A DNA stretch of 37,934 bases from an uncultured Collinsella sp. (GCA_900543025.1 UQPP01000021.1:1-37934), one strand, 5' to 3'; positions 26,111 to 35,070 are shown, counted from the first letter of the stretch. A program made the numbers and translations. The notes: generated by a model from the letters alone, not told the origin.

Positions 26111-26282
26111 TCTAATACTTTCCCGTGAAGTGAACGAGCTTATTTGGACCCCCGAAGCATTGGCATATTTTGACCGCTATTTCCTGCGGTTTTACAGCGT
26201 GAATCCTGCGGTTTTTTGGGCTAAAGGTGTGGATGCTCCGGGGCTTCGTTTTTACTCGTTCACTTCTCGGGAAAGTATTAGA
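26111..26282. mobile_element. MITE-like unit with 28-bp inverted repeats
   Basis: TCTAATACTTTCCCG begins the left arm (26111-26138); the right arm (26255-26282) is its reverse complement with one mismatch in 28 bp. The 116-bp interior is AT-richer than its surroundings and has an ACCGC/GCGGT hairpin. A 111-residue open frame runs through it but is unlikely to be a gene because it reads through both arms. It could be a MITE or a structured RNA; no target duplication was seen. Confidence 0.5.
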
Positions 26283-26447
26283 GCTCAGCTGATAGAGGTA
26301 CCTCTCTGGCGTCGAAGCCCTGCGTCTTCTTCGCTTGATTGGGGAAAACAGCTTCGCTTAAGCAATTGCGAGCCCGCCCAGACGTATCTGTGGGGTTGTC
26401 TGCACAATTCGCGGTATTATGTTGCGGAGTTTTGAAAGGAGCCGCTG

Positions 26448-27026
26448 GTGGTCACGACGACGTTTGCTTCGCCTTTGGGCGAAATCCTGCTTGCCGCTGA
26501 TGGCCGCGGTTTGACGGGGCTTTGGTTTGAGGGGCAGGAGCACTTTGGCTCCACGCTTCTCAAAGAAGATCCCGAACATGTTGAAGGCGCCGATGCGGTT
26601 TCTGGTACCGGTGGGATGTCTTCGGTGAGTCCGGCAAATGGCGCGGCTTCTTCGGTGCTTGAGCGTTCTTGGGCTTGGCTGAATGCTTATTTTGCGGGGC
26701 AGGAGCCTCGGTTTACGCCGCCGTTGCATATGATTGGCACGGCGTTTCAGCGTGAGGTTTGGTTTGAGCTGCTTTCTATCCCGCGTGGCGAGGTCGCTAC
26801 GTATGGTGAGATCGCCCAGCGTGTTGCGGCTCGACATCGTGTACCGGGAAACGAAGCACCTGTTGTGTCTCCCCGTGCCGTGGGGGCCGCGGTCGCGCGG
26901 AATCCCATTTCGATTATCGTGCCGTGCCATCGCGTGGTTGCCGCCGATGGTTCGCTCAACGGATATGCCGGCGGCCTCGACCGCAAGGAGTGGCTGCTGC
27001 GGCTTGAGGGCGCGTACGAGGAGTAA
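26448..27026 (+). CDS. ogt: Methylated-DNA--protein-cysteine S-methyltransferase
   Basis: A 192-residue suicide DNA-repair protein that moves an alkyl group from O6-alkylguanine to its own cysteine. The acceptor is Cys160 in IIVPCHRVV; upstream are FQREVWFELLSIPRGEVATYGEIAQR (given by position, about 100-125) and, after the cysteine, LNGYAGGLDRKEWLL. Two stretches are longer than in E. coli Ogt: residues about 40-70, rich in Gly/Ser/Ala, and about 128-143 before the active site. The start is GTG with GAAAGGAG upstream. Function as a repair protein is well supported; the insertions are probably surface loops. Confidence 0.92.
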   Translation: MVTTTFASPLGEILLAADGRGLTGLWFEGQEHFGSTLLKEDPEHVEGADAVSGTGGMSSVSPANGAASSVLERSWAWLNAYFAGQEPRFTPPLHMIGTAFQREVWFELLSIPRGEVATYGEIAQRVAARHRVPGNEAPVVSPRAVGAAVARNPISIIVPCHRVVAADGSLNGYAGGLDRKEWLLRLEGAYEE

Positions 27027-27171
27027 CGCTCGAGCACTTTGCATAACTAGGACGCCGTGAAAGGACGAGTCACTGTCCCTTCGCGCTCGGTATGCGTCCA
27101 AGCCCTCGGCATCTGGGCCTTAAGTTTGGCTAAGCCATATCCTGCGTATTTGAAAACGTGCAGGTTGAGCA

Positions 27172-27210
27172 GCTAAGGCTGCGCTAAGGCGGCTGGCGGT
27201 GCGCTATCAT
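27172..27210 (+). promoter_or_regulatory. Candidate response-regulator-activated promoter
   Basis: GCTAAGGC occurs at 27172-27179 and again at 27183-27190, an 11-bp direct repeat. It is followed 14 bp later by TATCAT (27205-27210), a good -10 with no -35. OmpR/PhoB-type regulators bind 11-bp direct repeats in place of a -35. It lies about 45 bp before the response-regulator start, so autoactivation is likely. Confidence 0.45.
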
Positions 27211-27254
27211 CGGCAATATCGAAATCTGTATAGCCGCGCGCCAAAGGAACAACT

Positions 27255-27938
27255 ATGAAGCTGATGCTTGCCGAGGACGAACCCGGCCTCTCCCGTGCCC
27301 TTACCGCGATTCTTCAACATAGCGACTACGAGGTCGACACCGCCCTCGACGGTCTGACGGCGCTCGAATATCTGCTCGCCAACGACTATGACGCCGCAAT
27401 CCTGGACATCATGATGCCCGGCATGGATGGCATTGAGGTGCTCAAGCGCACACGCGCCGCCGGTAAGCGTCTGCCCATCATTATGCTCACGGCAAAAAGC
27501 GAGGTGTCCGATAAGGTCGAGGGCCTGGATGCCGGTGCCAACGATTATCTGACCAAGCCGTTTGCCGCCAAGGAGCTGCTTGCGCGTATTCGTGCCATGA
27601 CGCGTGCCGCGACGGCAATTGACGCCACGACGCTCAGCGTGGGCAACGTGCGTCTCGACACGGCATCGTGCACGCTCGTTGGCCCTTTGGGCGAGGAGCA
27701 CCTGGCCAATCGTGAGTTTCAGCTTATGGAGCTCTTTATGCGCAACTCCGGCACGCGCATGCCCACCGAGCGTCTGATGCTCGGGGTTTGGGGTGAGGAC
27801 GCGCCCGAAGGCGCCAACGTGGTGTGGGTCTACATCTCGTACCTGCGCAAAAAGCTGACGGCGCTTGGTGCCAACGTGGCCATCCGTGCATCGCGCAACC
27901 AGGGCTATTCGCTCGAGGTTGTTGAGGAGGGCGAATAG
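27255..27938 (+). CDS. OmpR/PhoB-family response regulator
   Basis: A 227-residue two-component regulator. The receiver domain has the acidic pair EDE at 7-9, phospho-acceptor Asp51 in ILDIMMPGMDG, the conserved Thr in MLTAKSE and Lys in YLTKPF. The C-terminal winged helix (about 130-225) ends with YLRKKL and RNQGYSL. The start follows AAAGGAAC. It is two bases upstream of the sensor-kinase start and leads a four-gene unit with an ABC ATPase and permease, so it probably controls their expression. Confidence 0.95.
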   Translation: MKLMLAEDEPGLSRALTAILQHSDYEVDTALDGLTALEYLLANDYDAAILDIMMPGMDGIEVLKRTRAAGKRLPIIMLTAKSEVSDKVEGLDAGANDYLTKPFAAKELLARIRAMTRAATAIDATTLSVGNVRLDTASCTLVGPLGEEHLANREFQLMELFMRNSGTRMPTERLMLGVWGEDAPEGANVVWVYISYLRKKLTALGANVAIRASRNQGYSLEVVEEGE

Positions 27939-27940
27939 GT

Positions 27941-29320
27941 GTGAGCGCGAGTGCGTGGTGGAAGCGCACGACGGCAAAGCTCGGCATGGGCGCGGACTCG
28001 GGTAATCCGGGGCGCGCCGATGCTGCCAGTGCAATGGGACGTCGCCTGCGTCGTAAGTTCATCCTGGTTGCCATGGGTGCCGTGACCGCCGTGCTTACGC
28101 TTATCATCGCCGGCATCAATATCGTCAACTACTCGCATGTCTGCAAGATGGCCGACGCTCGTCTGGGCTATATCTTGGCGGGCAAGGACGGCATCGATTG
28201 GACGGATGAGCCTAAGGCCGATCCCGGTCAGGATGCGGTTGCCGGCAAGGTTGCTACCGGTAACCGGGCAGCCGTTCGCGATGGGCATTTTGAAGGCATG
28301 ACGGCGGAGTCTCCCTTCGACACGCGCTACTTTACGGTGTCGATTGCCGGCGGGCAGGTGACCGATGTCAACACGGCTCGCATTGCCGCGGTGGGCGCCA
28401 AGCGTGCCGCCCGCATCGCTGCAGGACTGTATTCCAAGGGTTTGACCTCGGGCTTTTCTGGTAACTACCGCTATACGGTTACGGTTCAGGGCGACGAGAC
28501 AACCTATGTATTCGTCGACTGTTCACGCGAGCTCACAAGCTTCCATTCGTTTTTAAGCGCGAGCGTGGCCATCAGCTGCATTGGCTGGCTGGCGGTGTTG
28601 GCAATTGTGGCGGGTGCCTCGGGCGCGGTGATTCGACCGATGGTCGAGAGCTACAGCAAGCAAAAGCGCTTTATTACCGATGCGAGCCACGAGATCAAGA
28701 CGCCGCTGGCCGTGATTGATGCCGCTAACGAGGTACAGGAAATTGAGAGCGGCGAGAGTGAGTGGACGCAGAGCATTCACGAGCAGGTCGCGCGGCTGAC
28801 GGCACTTACGGAGCGTCTGGTATTTTTGGCTCGCATGGACGAGGGCTCGGCGGGCTTTGCCACGACATCGTTTGATCTTTCGGAGGCGGTGGACAAGGCG
28901 GCGGCGCCGTTTGAATCGGTGGCGGTTTCGCGCGGCAAGCGGCTGTCGACGTCGATCGCGAGCGGTGTGCGGGCCCATGCCGATGCCGCGGCAGTGGCGC
29001 AGGTTGTTGAACTACTGCTGGACAACGCCACACGCTACGCAAGCGAATACAGCGTTATCGAGCTGAGCCTGCGTGCTGTTTCGCGCGGTGCGGGCAAAGG
29101 CTCGGCCGAGCTTGTCGTTTCGAACGCCGTGGACGAGCTGCCCGAAGGCGATCTAGATCGATTGTTCGACCGCTTCTATCGTGCGGACGTGTCGCGCAGC
29201 TCCAAGACGGGCGGCTCGGGCGTGGGCCTATCCGTGGTGCGTGCCATCGCCGAAGCCCATGGTGGGAGCGCTTCTGTCTGCGGCCACGGCAACCAGATCA
29301 CCTTCACCGTCCGCCTCTAA
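27941..29320 (+). CDS. Two-component sensor histidine kinase
   Basis: A 459-residue membrane kinase. Two membrane helices (about residues 38-62 and 205-232) enclose an extracytoplasmic sensor of about 140 residues. There follow the dimerisation/phospho-acceptor helix with His250 in FITDASHEIKTPLAVI and an ATPase domain with the N box LLDNATRY and the G box GGSGVGLSVVRAIAEAHGG. The GTG start lies just after the regulator stop, with GGAGG in the end of that gene. The signal is unknown. The neighbouring MacB-like transporter suggests sensing of a peptide or cell-envelope stress. Confidence 0.93.
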   Translation: MSASAWWKRTTAKLGMGADSGNPGRADAASAMGRRLRRKFILVAMGAVTAVLTLIIAGINIVNYSHVCKMADARLGYILAGKDGIDWTDEPKADPGQDAVAGKVATGNRAAVRDGHFEGMTAESPFDTRYFTVSIAGGQVTDVNTARIAAVGAKRAARIAAGLYSKGLTSGFSGNYRYTVTVQGDETTYVFVDCSRELTSFHSFLSASVAISCIGWLAVLAIVAGASGAVIRPMVESYSKQKRFITDASHEIKTPLAVIDAANEVQEIESGESEWTQSIHEQVARLTALTERLVFLARMDEGSAGFATTSFDLSEAVDKAAAPFESVAVSRGKRLSTSIASGVRAHADAAAVAQVVELLLDNATRYASEYSVIELSLRAVSRGAGKGSAELVVSNAVDELPEGDLDRLFDRFYRADVSRSSKTGGSGVGLSVVRAIAEAHGGSASVCGHGNQITFTVRL

Positions 29321-29357
29321 AACCTGCCAAAATGAACCTGTCCCTTTTTGGTCGGTG
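29319..29357 (-). repeat. GGGACAG-loop hairpin repeat, inverted copy
   Basis: AAACCTGCCAAAA followed by CCTGTCCCTTTTTGGTCGG is the reverse-strand form of the repeat at 32877. It begins at the stop codon of the histidine kinase (TAA 29318-29320), leading into the AACCTGCC arm. Confidence 0.6.
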
Positions 29358-29405
29358 CGAAATGGGTAATACTAAGGAGTTATCCGACCAGATGGGAATT
29401 AATCG

Positions 29406-30107
<702 letters not shown>

Positions 30108-30112
30108 CGCCC

Positions 30113-32878
30113 ATGGATCAGGACCGCCAAAACAGCCAACGCCGCGACGCGCAGAACACGGAGCGCGAGCAGGATTTTACGACCTACCGCACTGCCCAAA
30201 GCTCAAACGATATGGTGCCGACGGTGTTTCGCCGCGGTGTCTACCGCACGATTCGCGGCAGCCTCAAACGCTTCTTGTCTATCGTCGTGATCACCGCGCT
30301 CGGCGTGAGCGTGATGTGCGGCCTTAAGGCGGGTTGCGAGGACCTGTGCGATTCGGTTGACGCCTACTTCGACCAGCAAAATGTCTATGACATTAACGTG
30401 CAGTCGACCTATGGCCTGACTGACGATGATCTCGACGCCATCCAAGAGGTCGATGGCGTCGAAACGGCCGAGGGCATCTACACCGAGACCGCCTACACCG
30501 CCGTGGGCACAACGCGCGAGCGCGTGGTCGTGCAAAGTCTCTCCAAGGAGAATATCGATCAGCCAGTGCTCGTGAACGGCGATTTGCCCGAGAGCGCCGA
30601 TGAGGTCGCGGTGACTTCGAAGTTCCTGAAGGCTTCGGGCAAAAAGCTCGGCGATACGGTGAGCTTTGCTGCCAACGATGCGAGCTCGTCGAACCAAAGC
30701 GCCAAGGATCAGTTTGCCGATGGCGATTACACCATCACGGCCGAGGTTCTCGATCCCACTGATGTGAGCTCCGACTCGACGGTCAACGCCTTCCGTGCCG
30801 CCTCGGCGGCGGACTATAAGTTCTATGTGAGCGAGGACGCCGCGACATCTTCTTCCTACTCCGCGGTCCACGTGGTCGTCGAGGGAGCCAAGGATCTCAA
30901 CTCATATTCGGATGCCTACGCGGCAAAGATCAATGAGGTCAAGGGCAATATAGAGAAGATCCGCGAGGAGCGTGAGAAGGCGCGCGCTCAGGAGCTGACG
31001 GTCGACACGCCGACAAGCTTGGATGCGGCCGAGCGTCAGGCCGCCATGCTCTTTGGGATCGAGCAGGACAACATCAATCGCATGGCCGAGGGCAGCGACG
31101 AGCGTGCGCAGGCGCAAGCCGACCTGGACCAGCGCCGTGCCGCCGCCGACCAACAGTTTGCCGACGCCCGCGCCGAGCTTTCCGATCTGGGAGAATGCAC
31201 CTGGTACATCCAGGACCGCGGCAATATCGCAAGCTACTCGAGCGTGGAGAGCGATAGCTCGTCAATTGAAGCCATCGCCACGGTGTTCCCGTTCATCTTC
31301 TTTATCGTCGCCGTGCTCATCAGCCTTACCACCGCCACGCGTATGGTCGAGGAGGAGCGCACGCTCATCGGCCTGTATAAGGCGCTCGGCTATTCGCGCG
31401 GACGCATCCTGTCCAAATACGTGGACTATGCGCTGTGGGCTTGTCTGATCGGCGGCGTGCTCGGCAACATCATCGGATTTGTGGGCCTGCCGCTGTTCTT
31501 GTTTACGGTGTTCGACGACATGTACTCGCTGCCCCAGATGTTGCTTTCGTACGACATCGTGTCCTCGATCGTCTCGGTGGCGCTGTTTGCCGTGGGCGTG
31601 GTGGGCGCCACGATTATCGCCTGCCGCCACGAGATGGCCGAGACTCCGGCCTCGCTCATGCGCCCCAAGGCCCCGCGCGCCGGCTCGCGTATCTTGCTCG
31701 AGCGCATCGGCTTTATCTGGCGCCGCATGGGCTTTTTGAACAAGGTGGCAGCACGTAACCTGTTTCGCTACAAAAAGCGCGCCTTTATGACCATCTTCGG
31801 TATCGCGGGTTGCACCGCGCTTGTGATCTGCGGTATGGGTATTCGCGACACGTCGGTCGCGCTTTCGCCCAAGCAGTATGGGCATATCACGCGCTATGAC
31901 TTGCTGGCGGTTGCCAATCCCGACGATTTTTCGCAGACGTGCGCGGCATTGGATGAGCGCAGCGCGGCTAAGGATTCTAACGTGACGGTGTCTTCGACGC
32001 TGCCGATTATGACCGACAACGTCACCTTTACATTTGGCGGCAAGAGCGAGACCGTGCAGCTGATCGTGGTGCCCGATGACCGCACGAACGACCTGGACGA
32101 CTACGCGCGTCTCGAGGATGAGTCCAAAGAGCCACTGTCTTTGCGTGACGGAGACGTGTATCTGAGCAAGAGTTCACAGCTGGTTCTTGGGATTCAGCCG
32201 GGCGACACGGCGCAGGTCCAGGATTCGTCGCTCAACGTCGCCAAGGTCAAAGTCAGCGACATCTCGCTCAACTATTTGGGCAACACGCTCTATATGACGC
32301 AGGGCACCTATGAGCGCGCGTTCGGCCGAAGCGCGCGTCTTAACGGCATCTTTGTGCTGCTTAAGGGCTCGTCGGCCGACCAGATTGCGTTTAGCAAGAA
32401 TCTTAAGAGTGACGGTTGGCTCACCATCTCGAGCACGGCCGAACATTGGCAGAACTACGAGGCGAACTTCACTATCATCAATTCCGTCGTGGTGCTCGTG
32501 ACCTTTATGGCGGCGTGCCTGTCGTTTGTGGTGGTGTTTACGTTGTCCAACACGAATATCTCCGAGCGCGAGCGCGAGCTGGCGACCATCAAGGTGCTGG
32601 GCTTCCGCCGTGGCGAGGTACACCATTACGTCAACAAGGAGACGTTGATCCTCACGGCGATTGGCACCGCACTGGGCGTGCCGCTGGGTGGCCTGCTTGC
32701 CGAGAGCTTTACGTACATCCTGCAGATGCCGTCGCTGTACTTTGACGTCGAAGTCGAGCCGCTGAGCTACGTGCTTGCCGTGGTGCTTTCCTTCGGCTTT
32801 ACGTTTATCGTCAACCTCGCCACCAACCGTACCCTCAATAAGATCGACATGGTCGGCGCCCTCAAGAGCGCCGAGTAA
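30113..32878 (+). CDS. Large FtsX-domain ABC permease with extracytoplasmic coiled coil
   Basis: A 921-residue permease (925 if the overlapping GTG at 30101 is used). Layout: a hydrophilic N terminus, a membrane helix near residue 55, a large extracytoplasmic domain to about 385 including a Glu/Arg/Ala-rich probable coiled coil at about 275-355, three helices of a first FtsX domain (about 390-520), a further helix near 565, a second extracytoplasmic domain, and a second FtsX domain at the C terminus with the conserved ERERELATIKVLGFRR. It pairs with the ATPase just upstream. Such systems extrude or work on substrates outside the membrane (peptides, lipids, antibiotics), or drive mechanical signalling. 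The substrate is unknown. Confidence 0.9.
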   Translation: MDQDRQNSQRRDAQNTEREQDFTTYRTAQSSNDMVPTVFRRGVYRTIRGSLKRFLSIVVITALGVSVMCGLKAGCEDLCDSVDAYFDQQNVYDINVQSTYGLTDDDLDAIQEVDGVETAEGIYTETAYTAVGTTRERVVVQSLSKENIDQPVLVNGDLPESADEVAVTSKFLKASGKKLGDTVSFAANDASSSNQSAKDQFADGDYTITAEVLDPTDVSSDSTVNAFRAASAADYKFYVSEDAATSSSYSAVHVVVEGAKDLNSYSDAYAAKINEVKGNIEKIREEREKARAQELTVDTPTSLDAAERQAAMLFGIEQDNINRMAEGSDERAQAQADLDQRRAAADQQFADARAELSDLGECTWYIQDRGNIASYSSVESDSSSIEAIATVFPFIFFIVAVLISLTTATRMVEEERTLIGLYKALGYSRGRILSKYVDYALWACLIGGVLGNIIGFVGLPLFLFTVFDDMYSLPQMLLSYDIVSSIVSVALFAVGVVGATIIACRHEMAETPASLMRPKAPRAGSRILLERIGFIWRRMGFLNKVAARNLFRYKKRAFMTIFGIAGCTALVICGMGIRDTSVALSPKQYGHITRYDLLAVANPDDFSQTCAALDERSAAKDSNVTVSSTLPIMTDNVTFTFGGKSETVQLIVVPDDRTNDLDDYARLEDESKEPLSLRDGDVYLSKSSQLVLGIQPGDTAQVQDSSLNVAKVKVSDISLNYLGNTLYMTQGTYERAFGRSARLNGIFVLLKGSSADQIAFSKNLKSDGWLTISSTAEHWQNYEANFTIINSVVVLVTFMAACLSFVVVFTLSNTNISERERELATIKVLGFRRGEVHHYVNKETLILTAIGTALGVPLGGLLAESFTYILQMPSLYFDVEVEPLSYVLAVVLSFGFTFIVNLATNRTLNKIDMVGALKSAE

Positions 32879-32962
32879 CCTGCCAAAAAGGGACAGGTTT
32901 ATTTTGGCAGGTTTTATCGGGGCAAACGCCGGACAACCATTAGGTGGTCCGGCGTTTGCCCC
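32877..32962 (+). terminator. GGGACAG-loop repeat plus terminator after the permease
   Basis: AACCTGCCAAAA (32877-32888) pairs with TTTTGGCAGGTT (32902-32913) around an AGGGACAGGTTTA loop; the arm overlaps the permease stop codon (TAA 32876-32878). A second, perfect 16-bp stem, GGGGCAAACGCCGGAC/GTCCGGCGTTTGCCCC (32919-32934, 32947-32962), follows and is succeeded by GTTTTG, a usable terminator. The 37771 copy has a degenerate version of both hairpins. Confidence 0.8.
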
Positions 32963-32994
32963 GTTTTGCTGGGGATGTTTGTCGTTCGGTGCTC

Positions 32995-33315
32995 TTACTG
33001 GCCAATCCAGTGTTGCGCATAGCTCTTAATGTCCTCGGTAAAACCGTCAAGGTCGTCGAGGGCGATCACGCTGTCGATAAGCAAATTGGCTATCTCGCGG
33101 TGCATTGTGCTGCGGCGAATGTCGTTTGCAATTACGCCTGAGGACAGCTTGTCTCTATTGAGGCGCTCTTCTAGTGCCCAAAATCTACTGGACGCTTCAC
33201 TGTCGCCGTTCAGCATCTCAACGTACTGGCCGATGAGCTTTTCCATATAACGTTCTTGCCATTGAGGAAGCATTTTCTTAAACAGCTTCCAGTCGCTTTC
33301 GGCTACGTCCCGCAT
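32995..33315 (-). CDS. Small conserved hypothetical protein, 106 aa
   Basis: A charged, all-helical-looking protein beginning MRDVAESDWKLFKKMLPQWQ, with WALEERLNRDK in the middle and ALDDLDGFTEDIK near the end. It resembles, from memory, a family of about 100-residue proteins common in gut Firmicutes and Actinomycetota and annotated hypothetical; I cannot confirm that here. The start at 33315 is chosen because GGAGG sits 4 nt upstream on the minus strand; an ATG 14 codons earlier lacks such a site. It has no operon partner and lies between repeats. Function unknown. Confidence 0.7.
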   Translation of the reverse strand: MRDVAESDWKLFKKMLPQWQERYMEKLIGQYVEMLNGDSEASSRFWALEERLNRDKLSSGVIANDIRRSTMHREIANLLIDSVIALDDLDGFTEDIKSYAQHWIGQ

Positions 33316-33433
33316 ATGTCCTCCGCTCGTCAAACGGGCTTTCCATTTGCCTTTCATTCTATTTGGTTTTCGCTCGCAAGCGTGGATGAGAGGCTCTCTT
33401 TAGCCTTCGAGATTGGGCTTGAATGGGCCGTAT

Positions 33434-33593
33434 GCCACAAAATGGGCCTATCTACTACGTTTAATTGGATACCCTCAACCATGCCGGGAAAACGAAAAAT
33501 AAAACCGCAGGTAGAAGGCCTGTCGCTTTTCGAAAAATGCGGTCATGGTTGGCCCCATCGAGTTAAACGTAGTAGATGGCTCCTTTTCGTGGC
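33434..33593. repeat. Long imperfect inverted repeat (about 52-bp arms)
   Basis: The left arm 33434-33485 and right arm 33541-33593 share an exact TCTACTACGTTTAA segment (reverse-complemented) and GCCAC/GTGGC ends, with roughly 80 per cent pairing overall. The interior carries a second CGAAAA/TTTTCG stem. It may be a degenerate MITE or a hairpin RNA. Confidence 0.55.
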
Positions 33594-33645
33594 GGACCAT
33601 CAAACGAACGCCGACGCTTGTGCTGTAGCCGCTCCGATCATTCGT

Positions 33646-33714
33646 AAGTTGCGGTGGAATAGTTCTTAGATTCAGCCATTTGCGGGCTAAGCAGGAGCTA
33701 TTTCACCGCAACTT
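33646..33714. repeat. TTGCGGTGGAATAGTTC inverted repeat, copy b
   Basis: Left arm AAGTTGCGGTGGAATAGTTC (33646-33665), right arm GAGCTATTTCACCGCAACTT (33695-33714): 18 of 20 pairs, with a 29-nt loop holding an AGCC/GGCT hairpin. It is the same element as copy a at 17407-17468, with a loop of nearly equal length but different sequence. Confidence 0.65.
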
Positions 33715-33743
33715 AATTTCAGACCAGGCACCCGCAGCAAGAA

Positions 33744-33928
33744 GACGAATAGCCACGGCCTCCTTAGTTACCGCAGGAGGCCCCAGGGCTTACCTCCCAA
33801 ATCTTTCCGCAGGACGGAAGGACCCCGCGGCGCGAAGCGCACGGCGGGGTCCTGACATGTCCGAGGACGATTTGGGAGGTAAGCCCTGGGGCCTCCGATG
33901 AGAGCAGTTCCAGCCGAGGCTATTCGTC
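33744..33928 (-). repeat. Stop-codon-anchored hairpin element, copy 3 (downstream of pfkA)
   Basis: Perfect 28-bp arms (33776-33803 and 33869-33896) surround a 65-nt core with the same GTCCTCGGACATG and CGTCCTGCGGAAA ends in pfkA sense. Beyond symmetric 16-nt internal loops, GACGAATAGCCACGGC (33744-33759) pairs with GCCGAGGCTATTCGTC (33913-33928), one mismatch in 16. The right arm includes the pfkA stop codon (33920-33922) and its last two codons. Confidence 0.82.
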
Positions 33929-34999
33929 GCCGAAGCTGATGCCCAACGCCTTGGCCTCGCGCACCAGGTCGCTCTGGGGGTCGACATACTTGAGCTTGCC
34001 GGCGACCTCCTCGAGCGGCATGTGGCACATCTTGCCGTCACGCAGAGCAATCATGTAGCCAAACTCGCCGCGTAGGCAGCCGAGTGCCGCCTCGACGCCG
34101 CACTGGGTCGCAAAGATGCGGTCCTGGGCGTCGGGCTGGCCGCCGCGCTGCGTGTGGCCGGGGATGGCGACGCGGGTCTCGCGACCAGTCTTGGCTTCGA
34201 TCTCCTTGGCGATGTCGTAGACAATCGAGGGGCTCGTACGCTCGGCGAGCTTCTTCTTGTACTCCTTCTTGGACAGCGCCGCGTCCTCCTTGGAGATGGC
34301 GCCCTCGGCGACGGCCACGATGGTAAAGCGGCTGCCGGTTTCCATGCGATGCTCGATGGTCTTGATGACGTTATCCATGTCGTAGGGGATCTCGGGAATC
34401 AGGATGACATCCGCGCCGCCCGCGACGCCGGCGTACAGTGGAATCCAGCCAACCTTGTGGCCCATGATCTCGATAACGAACACGCGCCCATGGCTCGAAG
34501 CGGTGGTGTGGATGTCGTCGATGCACTTGGTGGCGACGTCGATGGCGCTCGTAAAGCCAAACGTCAGCTCGGTGCCCCAGGTGTCGTTATCGATGGTCTT
34601 GGGCAGGGCGATAACGTTGAGGCCCTCTTCGCGCAGGCGGTTGGCGGTCTTGGTGGAGCCGTTGCCGCCCAGCATAAACAGGCAGTCGAGCTGCAGCTTA
34701 TGATAGGTGTGGACCATTGCGGGTACCTTCTCGACGCCATCGGCCTCGGGAATATCCAGACGCTTGAACGGCGTGCGGCTCGTGCCCAGGATGGTGCCGC
34801 CGCGGGTGAGGATGCCGCTAAAATCGGCGGGCGACATGACGCGGAACCTGCTGTAGATAAGGCCCTGGTAGCCGTCCTCAAAACCATAGATCTCGATAGG
34901 TTCTTCGCTATTGGTCATAAGCGTTTTGACGATGCCGCGCATGGTGGCGTTGAGCGCCTGACAGTCGCCGCCACTGGTAAGAAGACCGATCCTGAGCAT
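33920..34999 (-). CDS. pfkA: 6-phosphofructokinase, variant with GGNGS and PKTIDND motifs
   Basis: A 359-residue PFK-A superfamily enzyme that makes fructose 1,6-bisphosphate. N-terminal LTSGGDCQALNATMRG, the phosphoryl-donor loop LGGNGSTKTAN, catalytic PKTIDND with TFGFTSAIDVATKCID, MGHKVGWIPL and GHTQRGG are present. E. coli PfkA has GGDGS and PGTIDND; pyrophosphate enzymes have Asp in place of the glycine after GGD, and PKTIDND. Here the glycine is kept, Asp103 is Asn and the catalytic loop has Lys, so the donor (ATP or pyrophosphate) is not certain; ATP is favoured by the glycine. The ATG follows GGAAGGA. Confidence 0.92.
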   Translation of the reverse strand: MLRIGLLTSGGDCQALNATMRGIVKTLMTNSEEPIEIYGFEDGYQGLIYSRFRVMSPADFSGILTRGGTILGTSRTPFKRLDIPEADGVEKVPAMVHTYHKLQLDCLFMLGGNGSTKTANRLREEGLNVIALPKTIDNDTWGTELTFGFTSAIDVATKCIDDIHTTASSHGRVFVIEIMGHKVGWIPLYAGVAGGADVILIPEIPYDMDNVIKTIEHRMETGSRFTIVAVAEGAISKEDAALSKKEYKKKLAERTSPSIVYDIAKEIEAKTGRETRVAIPGHTQRGGQPDAQDRIFATQCGVEAALGCLRGEFGYMIALRDGKMCHMPLEEVAGKLKYVDPQSDLVREAKALGISFGDE

Positions 35000-35037
35000 G
35001 ATGAATCCTTCCGGGCAAGTTATAACATGCGCATAAG

Positions 35038-35070
35038 TTTACCCCCGCACACTGTTGATACGGGGGTAAA
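35038..35070 (-). terminator. Hairpin between the Ntn-hydrolase gene and pfkA
   Basis: TTTACCCCCG/CGGGGGTAAA (35038-35047, 35061-35070), a 10-bp stem with a 13-nt loop, lies 70 bp after the stop of the upstream gene and about 40 bp before pfkA. It probably ends the upstream transcript. Confidence 0.6.

Larger units (their letters stand above)
25701..26447. other. 747-bp intergenic region with palindrome, tandem repeats and inverted repeat
   Basis: This stretch holds a 51-bp perfect palindrome (25719-25837), a GC-rich segment, a 52-bp tandem repeat (25954-26100) and a 28-bp inverted-repeat unit (26111-26282). Open frames across it are repeat-derived and show no protein family or ribosome site, so no gene is called. 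The ogt leader occupies the end. Confidence 0.65.
33316..33743. other. Repeat-rich intergenic region upstream of the small hypothetical gene
   Basis: It contains a long imperfect inverted repeat (33434-33485 and 33541-33593) and a second copy of the TTGCGGTGGAATAGTTC repeat (33646-33714). No coding sequence is supported; the open frames follow the repeat arms. Confidence 0.6.

Noticed and set aside
26100..26435. 111-codon frame before ogt as a gene
   Set aside because: It runs through both arms of an inverted repeat, starts on a weak codon without a ribosome site, and its translation shows no domain.
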